A stretch of DNA of 64,000 nt. It comes from Poriferisodalis sp965231925 (GTDB taxonomy: Bacteria; Actinomycetota; Acidimicrobiia; Acidimicrobiales; Poriferisodalaceae). The stretch spans positions 62,001 through 126,000 of the forward strand of contig OZ246894.1 in NCBI GenBank assembly GCA_965231925.1, read 5' to 3'. A model generated the notes under the pieces. It was not told the origin of the DNA and did not search any database. It saw only the letters and a list, made by a program, of their open reading frames with translations. Made by a program: the position numbers and the translations under genes. Shown in pieces: positions 15,201 through 24,071 of this stretch; position 1 is the stretch's first letter, and every line of letters starts with the position of its first letter.

Positions 15201-17353
15201 TCGTCTGCGAGCGCATACAGGAGCGCCTCGAACTTGGTGGCGGTCTCGGCCAGCTCCGTGGTGGGATCGGCGCCCGCCACGATGCCGCCGCCCGCAAACA
15301 ACCTGGTCTCCGACGGGCCGGTCAGCGCACAGCGCAACGCCACGCGGAACTCGCCGTGCCCGTCCAGTGTTGTCCAGCCGACTGGCGCTGCGTACCAGCC
15401 CCGATCGAAGCCTTCGTGCTCGGAGATCCAGTCGCGTGCGACTCGCCGCGGCAGTCCCGCGACCGCCGCCGTCGGATGCAGGGCGCCAGCGAGTTCCAGC
15501 ACCGTCGAGCCAGCCGTCACGCGCCCGGCGATCGGCGTATGCAGGTGCATGATGCGCCGCAGTTCCATGACGCCGGTCGGTGACGGAGGATCGAGCATCA
15601 CCCCGCTCGCGCGCAGCGTGTCGCGCACGTCGGTCACCACCATCGCGTGTTCGGTCAGCTCCTTGGGGTCGCGCTGCAGTTCGGCCGCGAGTTCCCGGTT
15701 GCGTGCCTGGTCATGGTGACGGGGCTGCGAGCCGGCCAGTGCATCGGTTCCCAGCTGTGTGCCGTCGAAGCGAACCAGCCGTTCGGGTGTGGCGCCGAAG
15801 AACGTCTGCGACTCCCGTCCGAAGGCGAACGTCACGCACGACGGGTATCGCTGGCGCAGCCGGTCGAGCAGGGCGATGGGCTCGAGCCCCGAGGCGATGC
15901 GCAGCTCGCGGGCTGTCACGACCTTGTCGAGCCCGCCGTCAGCGATCCTTCCCAGGGCGCACTGCACGAGCTCGACGTAGCCGTCGTCGGTTTGGTAGCT
16001 GTCGCCGAGCGCCGCGAGCGCCGCCGCATTCGGATTGGGGTTTGCCAGATCCGAGTCCGGCGGCTCGGGGTCCGCGTCGGCGCACGCCTCCGGTGCCAGC
16101 CCGCAGACACCGCTTCCGTCCGCCACTCCGCAGGCCGCACACGCCGTTGCGACACCAGATCGAGCCGCAGCCAAGATCGAGTGCAGGTCGGCACCCGGCA
16201 CCGATGTCAGCCAGGTCCCGCCGCCTCTGCGCACCAAGAGCACTTCGGGCAAGATCAGCTGTCCGGTGCCGTATGCCTCCCACGCGGAGCCCGTCTCGGG
16301 TGGGTCTGCGCTGAACGAGAACCCACCGACGAGCAGCGGCCCCGTCGGGTGGCCGATGTCGCCGGTCACCGTGACATCGAGGTAGCTCATCGCCTCGGCG
16401 GCGGAGGCGAAGCGGTCGGCGCCAGCCGCGGCATTGGCGTCGAAGGCGCTGCCGAGCGCACAGAACTCCAGATCGCTGTCGGGACATGTCCAGTACACCC
16501 GTTGGTGCGCGTCGGAGGCCGCGAATACTGCCAGCGGGTCCAGCTCACCGGACAGCTCACGGCATTCCAGCGTCAGGGCATGCCGGGCGCGCAGTCCCGC
16601 CGATGGGTCAGGCGCGCCCGGTGCTGCTCCTGCCGTCGCCCCGGCACGCCCGACCGGCGCAACGCCGTCGTCGCCGGCCAGGATGCGTTCGGTGGCTCGT
16701 TCCACCAGCGACTCGCGGAAATGCTGCGCCACCAGGTCGGTGACCAGCGGGATCAGCCGGGCCGCCAGGTCTGCCCGCTCTGGCGCGGGTCGCTCGGAGA
16801 AGCGGTCGGCAAACAGTTCGACGGCGTCCGCCGCGACAGCTTCCATGTTGGATGCATGCCGCAGCGCGAGTCCGATGAGATCGTCGAGCGGCATCTCGGC
16901 GGCGAGCAGCTCGGTGGCAGCGTTCAGCATCGTGAGCGCTCCGGAGCTGTAGAGCGCGTTGTCGCCGGCGGTGTCGCCAGCCGCCGCCTCGCCGACGTTG
17001 CTCACCGAGGGGTGCAACGGCCGCACCAGGCCGGTGTCGGTCGCCAGCCGCACAAGTTCGGGATCGAGCCCGGACTGCCGCACCAGCTCGTCGAAGGTCA
17101 GCGTGTCGTCGTGGCGTGCGCCCAGCGCCCCCAGCATCGGGTCGTCGTGGCCGTCGCCGAGCTGTCGAATCTGCGCGAGCGAGAAACCCGCCCCTGACAG
17201 GCGCCGGATCTCGCTGAGCCGTCGCTCGTGGCCCTGGTCGTATTGCGCCACCCGCCCCTCGCGCACGGGCGGGTGCAGGAGCCCGATCTTCTGGTAATAG
17301 CGCACCGTGTCGACGCTCACCGAGTGGGCCGATGCCAGCTCTTCGACTCGCAC
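15197..17353 (-). CDS. menF: MerR-type regulator fused to isochorismate synthase
   Basis: One 718-residue frame. Residues 1-70 are a MerR winged helix ('SVSVDTVRYYQKIGLLHPP', 'RRLSEIRRLSGAGFSLAQI'), then ~150 helical residues of the kind found in actinobacterial MerR proteins. From ~255 comes a full chorismate-binding enzyme: 'GLDKVVTARELRI' with the base Lys, 'FFGATPERLVR', 'ELTEHAMVVTDVRDTL', 'IMHLHTPIAGRV', 'LHPTAAVAGLPR', 'GGGIVAGADPTTELAETATKFEALL'. It should turn chorismate into isochorismate, the first menaquinone step. GTG 17353 is chosen because it begins the HTH; the frame is open upstream. The stop overlaps the menD start. The enzyme part also carries a Cys/Asp/Asn-rich insert before 'GDSYQTDDGYVELV'. 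I know of no described MerR-MenF fusion. Confidence 0.9.
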   Translation of the reverse strand: MRVEELASAHSVSVDTVRYYQKIGLLHPPVREGRVAQYDQGHERRLSEIRRLSGAGFSLAQIRQLGDGHDDPMLGALGARHDDTLTFDELVRQSGLDPELVRLATDTGLVRPLHPSVSNVGEAAAGDTAGDNALYSSGALTMLNAATELLAAEMPLDDLIGLALRHASNMEAVAADAVELFADRFSERPAPERADLAARLIPLVTDLVAQHFRESLVERATERILAGDDGVAPVGRAGATAGAAPGAPDPSAGLRARHALTLECRELSGELDPLAVFAASDAHQRVYWTCPDSDLEFCALGSAFDANAAAGADRFASAAEAMSYLDVTVTGDIGHPTGPLLVGGFSFSADPPETGSAWEAYGTGQLILPEVLLVRRGGGTWLTSVPGADLHSILAAARSGVATACAACGVADGSGVCGLAPEACADADPEPPDSDLANPNPNAAALAALGDSYQTDDGYVELVQCALGRIADGGLDKVVTARELRIASGLEPIALLDRLRQRYPSCVTFAFGRESQTFFGATPERLVRFDGTQLGTDALAGSQPRHHDQARNRELAAELQRDPKELTEHAMVVTDVRDTLRASGVMLDPPSPTGVMELRRIMHLHTPIAGRVTAGSTVLELAGALHPTAAVAGLPRRVARDWISEHEGFDRGWYAAPVGWTTLDGHGEFRVALRCALTGPSETRLFAGGGIVAGADPTTELAETATKFEALLYALADE

Positions 17354-17459
17354 CGCCTCAGCGTAGGCCCATTGTGGGAGTGATGACTCCAAGAGTCGGC
17401 ACTTCGCCGCCCCGGTTGCGTCCAAGAGCGACCGGTTGGGCGGTGGCTAGGGTGGCTCG

Positions 17460-18062
17460 ATGGCCGAACGCGTGCGCCTGAGTGCCGACGACTGGGTAGC
17501 GGCCGCGCTGGAGGTGCTCGTTTCCGACGGCATCAGCGCCGTCAAGGTCTTGCCGCTGTCCAAGAAGCTCGGCGTCACGCGGGGCAGCTTCTACTGGCAC
17601 TTCGAGAACCACGAAGCCCTGCTCAACCGCCTCCTCGAAGTGTGGGAAGACACCAATTCAGGTTCGATCATCGGGGCGGCGACGCTCGAGGGCAGCATCG
17701 TCGACCGCTATGTCGCGTTGATGCGGTGCTGGCTGGGCTTCGAACGCTTCGACCCGCACCTCGAAGTGGCGGTGCGCAATTGGGGCCGCAGCAATCCTGA
17801 GCTGTGGCAGAAGCTCAGGGCCACCGACGAGCGGCGTGTGGATGCGTGCGTGGAAATGCTGGCCGCCGAGGTCAGCGACCCGGAAATGAGATTGCACCGG
17901 GCGCGCACCATCTATTTCCTGCAGATGGGCTGGTACGAGCTTGAGGTTGACGTGCCGATGGATGACCGCATCGAAGCGTTGACGTACTACTTCGAGATCT
18001 ATGTCGGCCGTGCGCCCACCGATGCCGAACGGACGGAAATCCTTGCGGGCTTGCGCCGCTGA
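17460..18062 (+). CDS. TetR-family regulator
   Basis: 200 residues. The N-terminal HTH is clear: 'ALEVLVSDGISAVKVLPLSK' followed by 'LGVTRGSFYWHFENHEALL', the classic TetR recognition helix. The C-terminal domain is a helical ligand pocket with no recognised specificity. It is divergent from the MerR-MenF gene (107-bp gap) and lies upstream of, and codirectional with, the MttB-family gene 143 bp on, so either unit is a plausible target. The gap at 18063-18204 contains AT-rich, partly symmetric sequence around 'gttcatattgacgtgatcc' that may hold the promoter and operator. Confidence 0.92.
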   Translation: MAERVRLSADDWVAAALEVLVSDGISAVKVLPLSKKLGVTRGSFYWHFENHEALLNRLLEVWEDTNSGSIIGAATLEGSIVDRYVALMRCWLGFERFDPHLEVAVRNWGRSNPELWQKLRATDERRVDACVEMLAAEVSDPEMRLHRARTIYFLQMGWYELEVDVPMDDRIEALTYYFEIYVGRAPTDAERTEILAGLRR

Positions 18063-18204
18063 CCATCTGTTGTTCATTCAGATATTGCGCAACTGGCATC
18101 GCGTTCATATTGACGTGATCCAGACAGGTCCGTACGGTTCGAGCCAGTGAGCAGCCCTGTGAGCCCAAGTCTGATCGACATGGCCCGGCTATGGCGTAGC
18201 GACG

Positions 18205-19716
18205 ATGGCGCGCCGAGGTCGTAGGCGCCACGCCGAGACCGCTGCGCCGGCGCCCCTGGGCCAAGCACGCAACACGTTCCCGCCGCTCGAAATCATCAGC
18301 GCCGACGAAGTCGAACGCATCCACGAGGCATCGCTGCGGGTGCTGTGCGAGATCGGCATCAATTTCCTGCTGCCCGAAGCGGTACAGATCTTGTGCGCGG
18401 CAGGTGCAAGCTCCGACGACGGCGTGCGCGTGCGGTTCGAGCCCGAAATGGTCACCGAGCAGGTCGCACTCGCACCGTCGCAGTTCACGCTGCATGCCCG
18501 CGACCCGGCCAACAGCGTTGTCTTCGGCGACGACTGGGTGGTGTTCGGCATGGTCGGCAGCCCGCCGAACGTGTCCGACCTCGACCGCGGCCGGGTCACC
18601 GGCAACTACGCCGACTTCTGCAACATGCTGCGGTTGCAGCAATCGCTCGACGCTGCAGATACCTGCACTGGCCACTCCGTCGAGCCGATCGATCTCGAAG
18701 TGCGCACACGCCATCTTGACGCCGTGTCGGCCATGTACACGCTGTCGACCAAGCCTGGGTTCTGCTACTCGCTGGGACGCACACGCGTCAGCGACGCCAT
18801 CGAGATCGCCCGCATCGCTCGCGGCATCGACCACGACACGCTTCTGCGCGAACCGTCCATCCACACGGTGGTGAACGCGAACTCGCCGCTCGTGTACGAC
18901 AAGCCGATGCTGGAAGGCGCCATCGAGCTTGCCCGCCACGGTCAGCCGGTCGTGTTCACGCCGTTCACCCTCGCGGGGGCGATGGCGCCCGTCACCATCG
19001 CCGGCGCTCTCACCTTGCAGAACGCCGAGGCACTCGCGGGCATCACGCTGTCGCAACTGGTGAACCCTGGCGTCCCCGTCGTATACGGCAGCTTCACCTC
19101 CAATGTCGACATGCGATCGGGCGCGCCGGCGTTCGGCACGCCCGAGTACGCGAAGGCCACCATCATCAGCGGCCAGCTGGCGCGCCGCTACGGCCTGCCG
19201 TTGCGGGCCTCGAACGCGAACGCCTCCAACGCCCCCGACGTCCAGGCCGCCTACGAGTCGCAGATGTCGCTGTGGGCGTGCGTCGTCGGCGGCATCAACT
19301 ACGTGCTGCACGGTCTGGGCTGGATCGAGGGCGGGCTGTGCGCCTCGTACGAGAAGGTGATCATCGACGCCGAGATGATCCAGATGATCCGGGCGATGAT
19401 GCAGCCAACGGTGATCGATGACGCGTCGCTGGCGGTGGACGCCATTGCCGAAGTCGGGCCCGCGAACCACTTCTTCGGCGCTGCCCACACGCTGGAGCGC
19501 TACGACACGGCGTTCTACGAGCCGATGCTGTCGGATTGGCGCAACTTCGAGACGTGGCAGGAGGACGGAGCGCTCGACGCCACCCAGCGGGCGAACGGCA
19601 TCTGGAAGCAGCTCTTGGCCGACTACGAAGAGCCGCCGATGGACGACGCCATCCGCGCCGAGCTCACCGACTTCGTAGAGCGCCGCCGAGCAGAAGGCGG
19701 CGTCGAACCCCTCTAG
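18205..19716 (+). CDS. MttB-superfamily methyltransferase (non-pyrrolysine)
   Basis: 503 residues, matching the trimethylamine methyltransferase MttB superfamily TIM barrel: 'RIHEASLRVLCEIGINF' at the N-terminus, 'VFGMVGSPPNVSDLDRG', 'VVNANSPLVYDKPMLEGAIE' and 'GAMAPVTIAGALTLQNAEAL'. Members lacking an in-frame amber codon act on quaternary amines such as glycine betaine rather than on trimethylamine, passing the methyl group to a corrinoid protein. There is no amber codon in the frame here and no corrinoid-protein gene next to it. The stop TAG overlaps the stop of the convergent ligase within a CTAG. Substrate unknown. Confidence 0.85.
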   Translation: MARRGRRRHAETAAPAPLGQARNTFPPLEIISADEVERIHEASLRVLCEIGINFLLPEAVQILCAAGASSDDGVRVRFEPEMVTEQVALAPSQFTLHARDPANSVVFGDDWVVFGMVGSPPNVSDLDRGRVTGNYADFCNMLRLQQSLDAADTCTGHSVEPIDLEVRTRHLDAVSAMYTLSTKPGFCYSLGRTRVSDAIEIARIARGIDHDTLLREPSIHTVVNANSPLVYDKPMLEGAIELARHGQPVVFTPFTLAGAMAPVTIAGALTLQNAEALAGITLSQLVNPGVPVVYGSFTSNVDMRSGAPAFGTPEYAKATIISGQLARRYGLPLRASNANASNAPDVQAAYESQMSLWACVVGGINYVLHGLGWIEGGLCASYEKVIIDAEMIQMIRAMMQPTVIDDASLAVDAIAEVGPANHFFGAAHTLERYDTAFYEPMLSDWRNFETWQEDGALDATQRANGIWKQLLADYEEPPMDDAIRAELTDFVERRRAEGGVEPL

Positions 19717-21242
19717 TTGATCAGCTTCTCCATGCCTTCCCAGTACGGCGCACGGAGCTTGAATTTCTGGAGCTTGCCAGTGGCGGTGCGGGCGAGCTCC
19801 TCGCGGAAGTCGACGCTGGTGGGGCACTTGAAGTGGGCCATCCGCTCGCGGCAGAAGTCGATGAGCTCCCGCTCGGTTGGTTCGCCGTCGACGACCACGA
19901 GGGCCTTGATGGTCTCGCCCCACTTCTCGTCGGGCACGCCGATCACCGCAACTTCGGTGACTGCCGGATGGCTGAACAGCACGTCCTCCACCTCGATGGA
20001 GGACACGTTCTCGCCGCCAGAGATGATCACGTCCTTCTTGCGGTCGGAAATCGTGACGTGGTGCTCATCGTCCATCGTGCCGCCGTCGCCGGTGTGGAAC
20101 CAGCCTTCGGTGATGGCCTCGGCGGTGGCCTCGGGCTGCTCCCAGTAGCCCTCGAGCACCACGTTGGCCCGCGCCAGGATCTCGCCCTGGCTGTCCACGT
20201 CGATCTTGACGCCGATCGCCGGCGCACCCGCCCGGCTCAGCTTGCGGGCCTTGTCGTCGGGCTCGAAGTCGTCCCATTCGGGCCGGCAGCGGTTCATGGT
20301 CAGCAGCGGCGCCGTCTCGGTGAGGCCGTAGATCTGGATGAACTCCCAGCCCAGCTCGGTCTCCATCCGGGCGATGGTGCGCGTGGGCGGCGGGGCGCCC
20401 GCCACCACCATCCGCACCCGACCGCTGCCGGGAATGGGGCCTTCCCACTCGGCCGCAGCATCGAGCACGGCGGCCACCACCGCCGGCGCGCCGCACATCA
20501 GCGTCACGCCGTGCTCGTCGATGCGCCGCAGAATCTCGGGGCCGCGCACCTCGCGCTGCACCACGTGCTTGCCTCCCATGCCGGTCACGGCGTAGGGCAT
20601 GCCCCAGCCGTTGCAGTGGAACATCGGCAGCGTGTGCAGGTACACGTCGCGGTCGTTGACGCCCGAGTGCCAACCGAACGTGGTGGCGTTCACCCACAGC
20701 GCCCGGTGGGTCTGCTGCACGCCCTTGGGGCGGGCGGTGGTGCCGGAGGTGTAGTTGATGGTGGCGGTGACGTCCTCGTCGGGGGTCCACGGGGCAGGCT
20801 CGACGCCCTGCGCGTACATCTGGTCGTCCGCGTCGGTGCCCATCACCACGAAGTGCTCGACGTCGATGTCCTTGCAGGTGTCCTCCATGGAGGGATCTAC
20901 CAGCAGCATCGTGGCGCCGCAGTGATCGATGATGTAGCTGATCTCGTCGTGGCTGAGGCGGAAGTTGATCGGCACGAAGATGCGGCCGTAGCCCGACACG
21001 CCGTAGAACGATGTCATCAGCCGACCGGCGTTCTGGGACACCATCGCGACCCGCTCGCCGTGGCCGATGCCGAGCTGGTCCAGCTTGGCGGCTTGGGCCC
21101 GCACCAGTTCGCCGAACCGGGCGTAGGTGATCTCGCCAAGCCCGCCGCCGGGCGCCTCGGGCTCGTCGGCCAGCGCCACCCGCTCCGGGTAAACGTTCTC
21201 AGCCCGGTACAGGAAGTCGGAAACAGTAAACGGAACCTTCAT
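19713..21242 (-). CDS. AMP-dependent acyl-CoA synthetase
   Basis: 509 residues with the complete adenylate-forming set: 'TINYTSGTTARPKGVQQTH', 'QIYGLTETAPL', 'GWFHTGDGGTMDDEHH', 'DRKKDVIISGGENVSSIEVE' and the catalytic C-terminal Lys in 'RTATGKLQKFKLR'. It belongs with medium-chain fatty acyl and methylmercaptopropionyl-CoA (DmdB-like) ligases. Which acid it activates cannot be told. ATG 21242 is followed by the typical 'TVSDFLYRAENVYPERVAL'. It converges on the MttB-family gene with overlapping stops, and no other beta-oxidation gene is adjacent. Confidence 0.9.
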   Translation of the reverse strand: MKVPFTVSDFLYRAENVYPERVALADEPEAPGGGLGEITYARFGELVRAQAAKLDQLGIGHGERVAMVSQNAGRLMTSFYGVSGYGRIFVPINFRLSHDEISYIIDHCGATMLLVDPSMEDTCKDIDVEHFVVMGTDADDQMYAQGVEPAPWTPDEDVTATINYTSGTTARPKGVQQTHRALWVNATTFGWHSGVNDRDVYLHTLPMFHCNGWGMPYAVTGMGGKHVVQREVRGPEILRRIDEHGVTLMCGAPAVVAAVLDAAAEWEGPIPGSGRVRMVVAGAPPPTRTIARMETELGWEFIQIYGLTETAPLLTMNRCRPEWDDFEPDDKARKLSRAGAPAIGVKIDVDSQGEILARANVVLEGYWEQPEATAEAITEGWFHTGDGGTMDDEHHVTISDRKKDVIISGGENVSSIEVEDVLFSHPAVTEVAVIGVPDEKWGETIKALVVVDGEPTERELIDFCRERMAHFKCPTSVDFREELARTATGKLQKFKLRAPYWEGMEKLIN

Positions 21243-21383
21243 GTCGTCCCCTCAGTGTCTTGCGTTGGTGTCGTGGATCGTTGCGGGCTGCTGGTGTGCG
21301 GCACCCACCGCAGCAAGTGCGCCGGCGGGTCGGCCGCGCCAACTCTAGAACGCGTCCCTGCCAGTGTCCTAGCCTGCCGCGCC

Positions 21384-21849
21384 GTGGTGATCTTGCGCCA
21401 AGAAGTACGTCGCGATTGCTTCAATACGGAAATCGCGTTGCCCTATGAACTGAGATTGCTCGACTTCGAAGCGGCGATGCAAGATGTGTACGACTTCTTC
21501 TACGACGTCAATCAGCATCTCGCCGGCAAGGGCCTTGGCCGTCTTGAGGACACGGTTCGCGGAGCGATTCTCTCCGGCGTCGTGTCAGACATGCTGACGG
21601 CCTACATGTCGTCACATGCCCGAACGCTGGTGCCGAACGCCTACCACAATGGACACCCTGATTTGCTCGTCGCTGGCACGTACCCCGATAACGCCGTTAA
21701 GGCGGGCGAATCCGGCGTAGAGATCAAAGCCACGACGAAGCGTGGAGGTGCCGTGGACACGCACGGCGACGCTTCACCGTGACGGCGTGAAGAAGCTCCG
21801 CGACAGCTGGGTCTACTTGGAAGTCTCCGAGGACGAATCCGGGTCATAG
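21384..21849 (+). pseudogene. Truncated PD-(D/E)xK restriction endonuclease gene
   Basis: The frame begins with GTG 21384 and runs through a helical N-terminus to the nuclease core 'NGHPDLLVAGTYPD...GVEIKATTKRGGAVDTHG', giving a PD-x(n)-E-x-K active site. It then meets TGA at 21780-21782 after only 132 codons. A second, out-of-frame segment starting at 21787 reads 'VKKLRDSWVYLEVSEDESGS' and stops at 21849, looking like the original C-terminus. The simplest reading is an internal deletion with frame change that removed the middle of the protein after the catalytic motif. It converges on a DNA methyltransferase gene, the expected partner. Family of the intact enzyme is not certain. Confidence 0.65.
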
Positions 21850-22763
21850 TCACGCAGCCGTGTGATGGACTCAGCGGCAACTTTGACGTACGCAGCGTCG
21901 CATTCGACGCCGATGCTGCAGTAGCTGAGTGCCTCGGCCGCGGCCAACGTCGACCCCGACCCGGCAAACGGATCCAGGACGGTGCCCTCGCCGAGCGGCA
22001 AGATCGCTCTGACCACTTGGCGCAGGAAGGCTTGGGGTTTGAGACTCGGATGAGGAGCGAGCTTCCGTTCGGCGGTGCGGGTGGGTGCCGACCGGATGAC
22101 ATCAGCGAATGGCTTGGTCTGTGAAAGCCGCCGCAAGCCGCCCGTACCCCACTTGCGGAGATTGTCCTGGACCCGGCCCTCGAGGGGTTTGCGGAAGAGC
22201 AGCCAAGGCTCCCATCCGGATCGCGGCATCACCGTTACTTCTGCGAACTCCTCGTGCGCGTTCTTGGGTCGGTCGCCGCCCCGCATAGTCATGACGAGTC
22301 TCACGATTTCCCCGCGGCGTTCGAAGCCCGCGCTGCACACGGCCGTGGCGACAAGGTGCGAGACAAGCGGGTTTGATGCCATGAGCACATGCGCGCCCGG
22401 CACGAGCACGGGCAACAGCGCCTCGGCCCACCGGCCAAGAAAGCAGGACAGGTGGTCCAGGTCATCGTTGCTGAGAGTGGTGAAGCGCGGCACTGGCGAA
22501 CGACGGTGGCCATCAAACGCTGGTGGTAGGCGCCACACGCCGCCGCGGCCGTTGCGGAGCTTTTCCTGCTGCGCCGGTGTGTATTCGACGAATCCATACG
22601 GCGGGTCGGTTACGACGCCGTGGATCGACTCGGCCGGTTGCGTGGTGAGCCACGCGAGGCAGTCGTCGTGATAGAGCGCTGCGTCGCCGATGGTTGCGTA
22701 GGGCTCAGGCCAAGGTGTAGATGCCGCGGCTGACACGTTTGAACTGGCCTCCTGAGCGGGCAT
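21813..22763 (-). CDS. DNA methyltransferase (N4/N6, beta class)
   Basis: About 316 residues. The catalytic motif 'VVTDPPYGF' (DPPY) precedes the AdoMet motif 'VLDPFAGSGSTLAAAEAL', the order expected for beta-class amino-methyltransferases; 'HPSLKP' also fits. It methylates adenine N6 or cytosine N4 in an unknown target. Start is ATG 22763 or GTG 22736; either way it overlaps the preceding HTH gene. Its 3' end overlaps the remnant C-terminus of the broken endonuclease on the other strand by 37 bp. With the nuclease dead it would act as an orphan methylase. Confidence 0.88.
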   Translation of the reverse strand: MPAQEASSNVSAAASTPWPEPYATIGDAALYHDDCLAWLTTQPAESIHGVVTDPPYGFVEYTPAQQEKLRNGRGGVWRLPPAFDGHRRSPVPRFTTLSNDDLDHLSCFLGRWAEALLPVLVPGAHVLMASNPLVSHLVATAVCSAGFERRGEIVRLVMTMRGGDRPKNAHEEFAEVTVMPRSGWEPWLLFRKPLEGRVQDNLRKWGTGGLRRLSQTKPFADVIRSAPTRTAERKLAPHPSLKPQAFLRQVVRAILPLGEGTVLDPFAGSGSTLAAAEALSYCSIGVECDAAYVKVAAESITRLRDYDPDSSSETSK

Positions 22764-22956
22764 TGAGTCGGAGATAACTGCGGACGGATGACTCCGCGAC
22801 GGCTGCCCCAAGCCGAGCCTCAACTGCTGCATGGATGTCCTTCACAGGCATGGGCACGTCAGCGTCCGAGAGCACTTGCTCGATGGCATCCCGAACTTCG
22901 CCTGGCCGGCGCCGCACTTGTGTATGGCGAGCGGCATTTGGCGGGAAACTCGGCAC
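22705..22956 (-). CDS. HARE-type winged-helix protein
   Basis: 83 residues, GTG start. The core 'VRDAIEQVLSDADVPMPVKDIHAAVEARLG...SSVRSYLRLN' followed by 'QFKRVSRGIYTLA' is the pattern of HARE-HTH (HB1/ASXL/restriction-endonuclease) winged helices, which are often fused to or encoded beside restriction enzymes and methylases. It overlaps the methyltransferase start by roughly 30-60 bp, so the two are co-translated. It may be a target-recognition or control component of the decayed restriction-modification system. Confidence 0.75.
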   Translation of the reverse strand: MPSFPPNAARHTQVRRRPGEVRDAIEQVLSDADVPMPVKDIHAAVEARLGAAVAESSVRSYLRLNARSGGQFKRVSRGIYTLA

Positions 22957-23149
22957 GCAACTGAAGGTAGACGTCCCGACGTCGCCAACGGTGGATGGTG
23001 ATCTGGGCGGCGCTTGTACGAGGTTGCTCTAGGTGGCGTTCTAGGACAGGCCGCCGATGAGCATCTGCTTAGTACCGGATGTTCCGTCTGCCAAACGAGT
23101 TTCGGACGGCAGGTGTTTCCGGTCGCCGACGCCTCGTAGGGTCGCGCTC

Positions 23150-24070
23150 ATGGAGGGATCGCTGGGAGGATCACCCGGTCAGGGGCGGTTCGATGTTCAC
23201 CTGATCGACGGCACCTACGAGTTGTTCCGTCACTTCTTCGCGGTGCCTCGCCGTGCCTCGAGGGAGGGCAGCGAGATCGGGGCGTTGCGGGGCGTGCTCG
23301 GCAACATCGTGATGCTGCTGGAGGGCGGCGCAACGCACATCGCCGTCGCCACCGATCATGTCGTGGAGTCGTTCCGCAATGATCTGTGGCCCGGCTACAA
23401 GGACGGCTCGGGCATCGACCCCGACCTGTTGTCCCAGTTCCATCCCACCGAGGAGGCATTGGAGCTGCTGGGCGTCGCTGTCTGGCCGATGATCGAGTTC
23501 GAAGCCGACGACGCCATGGCAGCAGGCGCGGCGATGGCTGACGACAACGAGCGAGTCCGGCAGGTGTTCATCTGCACGCCCGACAAGGACTTGGGCCAGT
23601 GCGTGGGCGGCAAAGTCGTCCAGTGGGACCGCCGGGCCGACGAGGTGATCGACGCGGCCGGCGTCGAGGCCAAGTTCGGCGTCAGGCCCGAATCGATTCC
23701 CGACTATTTGGGCCTCGTCGGCGACAGCGCTGACGGCTTTCCAGGCCTGAAGGGCTGGGGCGCCAAGTCAACATCCGTGATGCTGTCGCACTACGGCCAC
23801 ATCGAGGCGATTCCCGACTCGCACGAAGACTGGGAGCCCAAGGTCCGCGGCGCTGCAGGCCTCGCTGCAACGCTGGTTGCTGAGCGAGATCTCGCCCTGC
23901 TGTTCCGCCGCATAGCCACGGTGCGCACCGATGCGCCCGTGTCCAACAGCGTCGATGAGCTGGTATGGCACGGCCCGCACAGCGGCTTTGAGGCCCTCTG
24001 CAATCAGATCGGTGCCGAGAACCTGTTCGACCGGGTGATGAATCTGGCGGCCTACCGCGCCGACACGTGA
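23150..24070 (+). CDS. FEN-type 5'-3' exonuclease
   Basis: 306 residues resembling the 5'-3' exonuclease domain of DNA polymerase I as a free-standing protein. Acidic metal-binding clusters appear in order: 'VHLIDGTYELFRHFF', 'VAVWPMIEFEADDAMAAGA', 'FICTPDKDLGQCV', then the helix-hairpin-helix 'YLGLVGDSADGFPGLKGWGAK'. It should remove RNA or flapped 5' ends. ATG 23150 lies at the start of the domain; the open frame upstream shows no similarity. The 194-bp gap between the divergent HARE gene and this start should carry both promoters; I see no clear operator there. Confidence 0.88.
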   Translation: MEGSLGGSPGQGRFDVHLIDGTYELFRHFFAVPRRASREGSEIGALRGVLGNIVMLLEGGATHIAVATDHVVESFRNDLWPGYKDGSGIDPDLLSQFHPTEEALELLGVAVWPMIEFEADDAMAAGAAMADDNERVRQVFICTPDKDLGQCVGGKVVQWDRRADEVIDAAGVEAKFGVRPESIPDYLGLVGDSADGFPGLKGWGAKSTSVMLSHYGHIEAIPDSHEDWEPKVRGAAGLAATLVAERDLALLFRRIATVRTDAPVSNSVDELVWHGPHSGFEALCNQIGAENLFDRVMNLAAYRADT

Positions 24071-24071
24071 G

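Noticed and set aside
13464..15719. 751-codon open frame on the plus strand
   Set aside because: Antisense to menD and menF with Arg/Pro/Thr-rich nonsense composition typical of high-GC shadows.
15647..17197. 516-codon plus-strand frame opposite menF
   Set aside because: Shadow frame; the minus strand carries all isochorismate-synthase motifs.
18205..19716. Pyrrolysine-containing MttB
   Set aside because: There is no in-frame TAG before the end of the gene and no pyl genes in the window.
17872..19923. 683-codon open frame on the minus strand
   Set aside because: Shadow of the MttB-family gene; composition is Arg/His/Gly-rich and without any recognisable domain.
19536..21383. Long upstream extension of the restriction-gene frame
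   Set aside because: Antisense to the acyl-CoA synthetase; only the part from GTG 21384 looks like protein.
21780..21849. TGA at 21780 as a selenocysteine codon in the endonuclease frame
   Set aside because: The sequence after the TGA in that frame is not protein-like; the plausible C-terminus is in a different frame, so deletion/frameshift explains it better.
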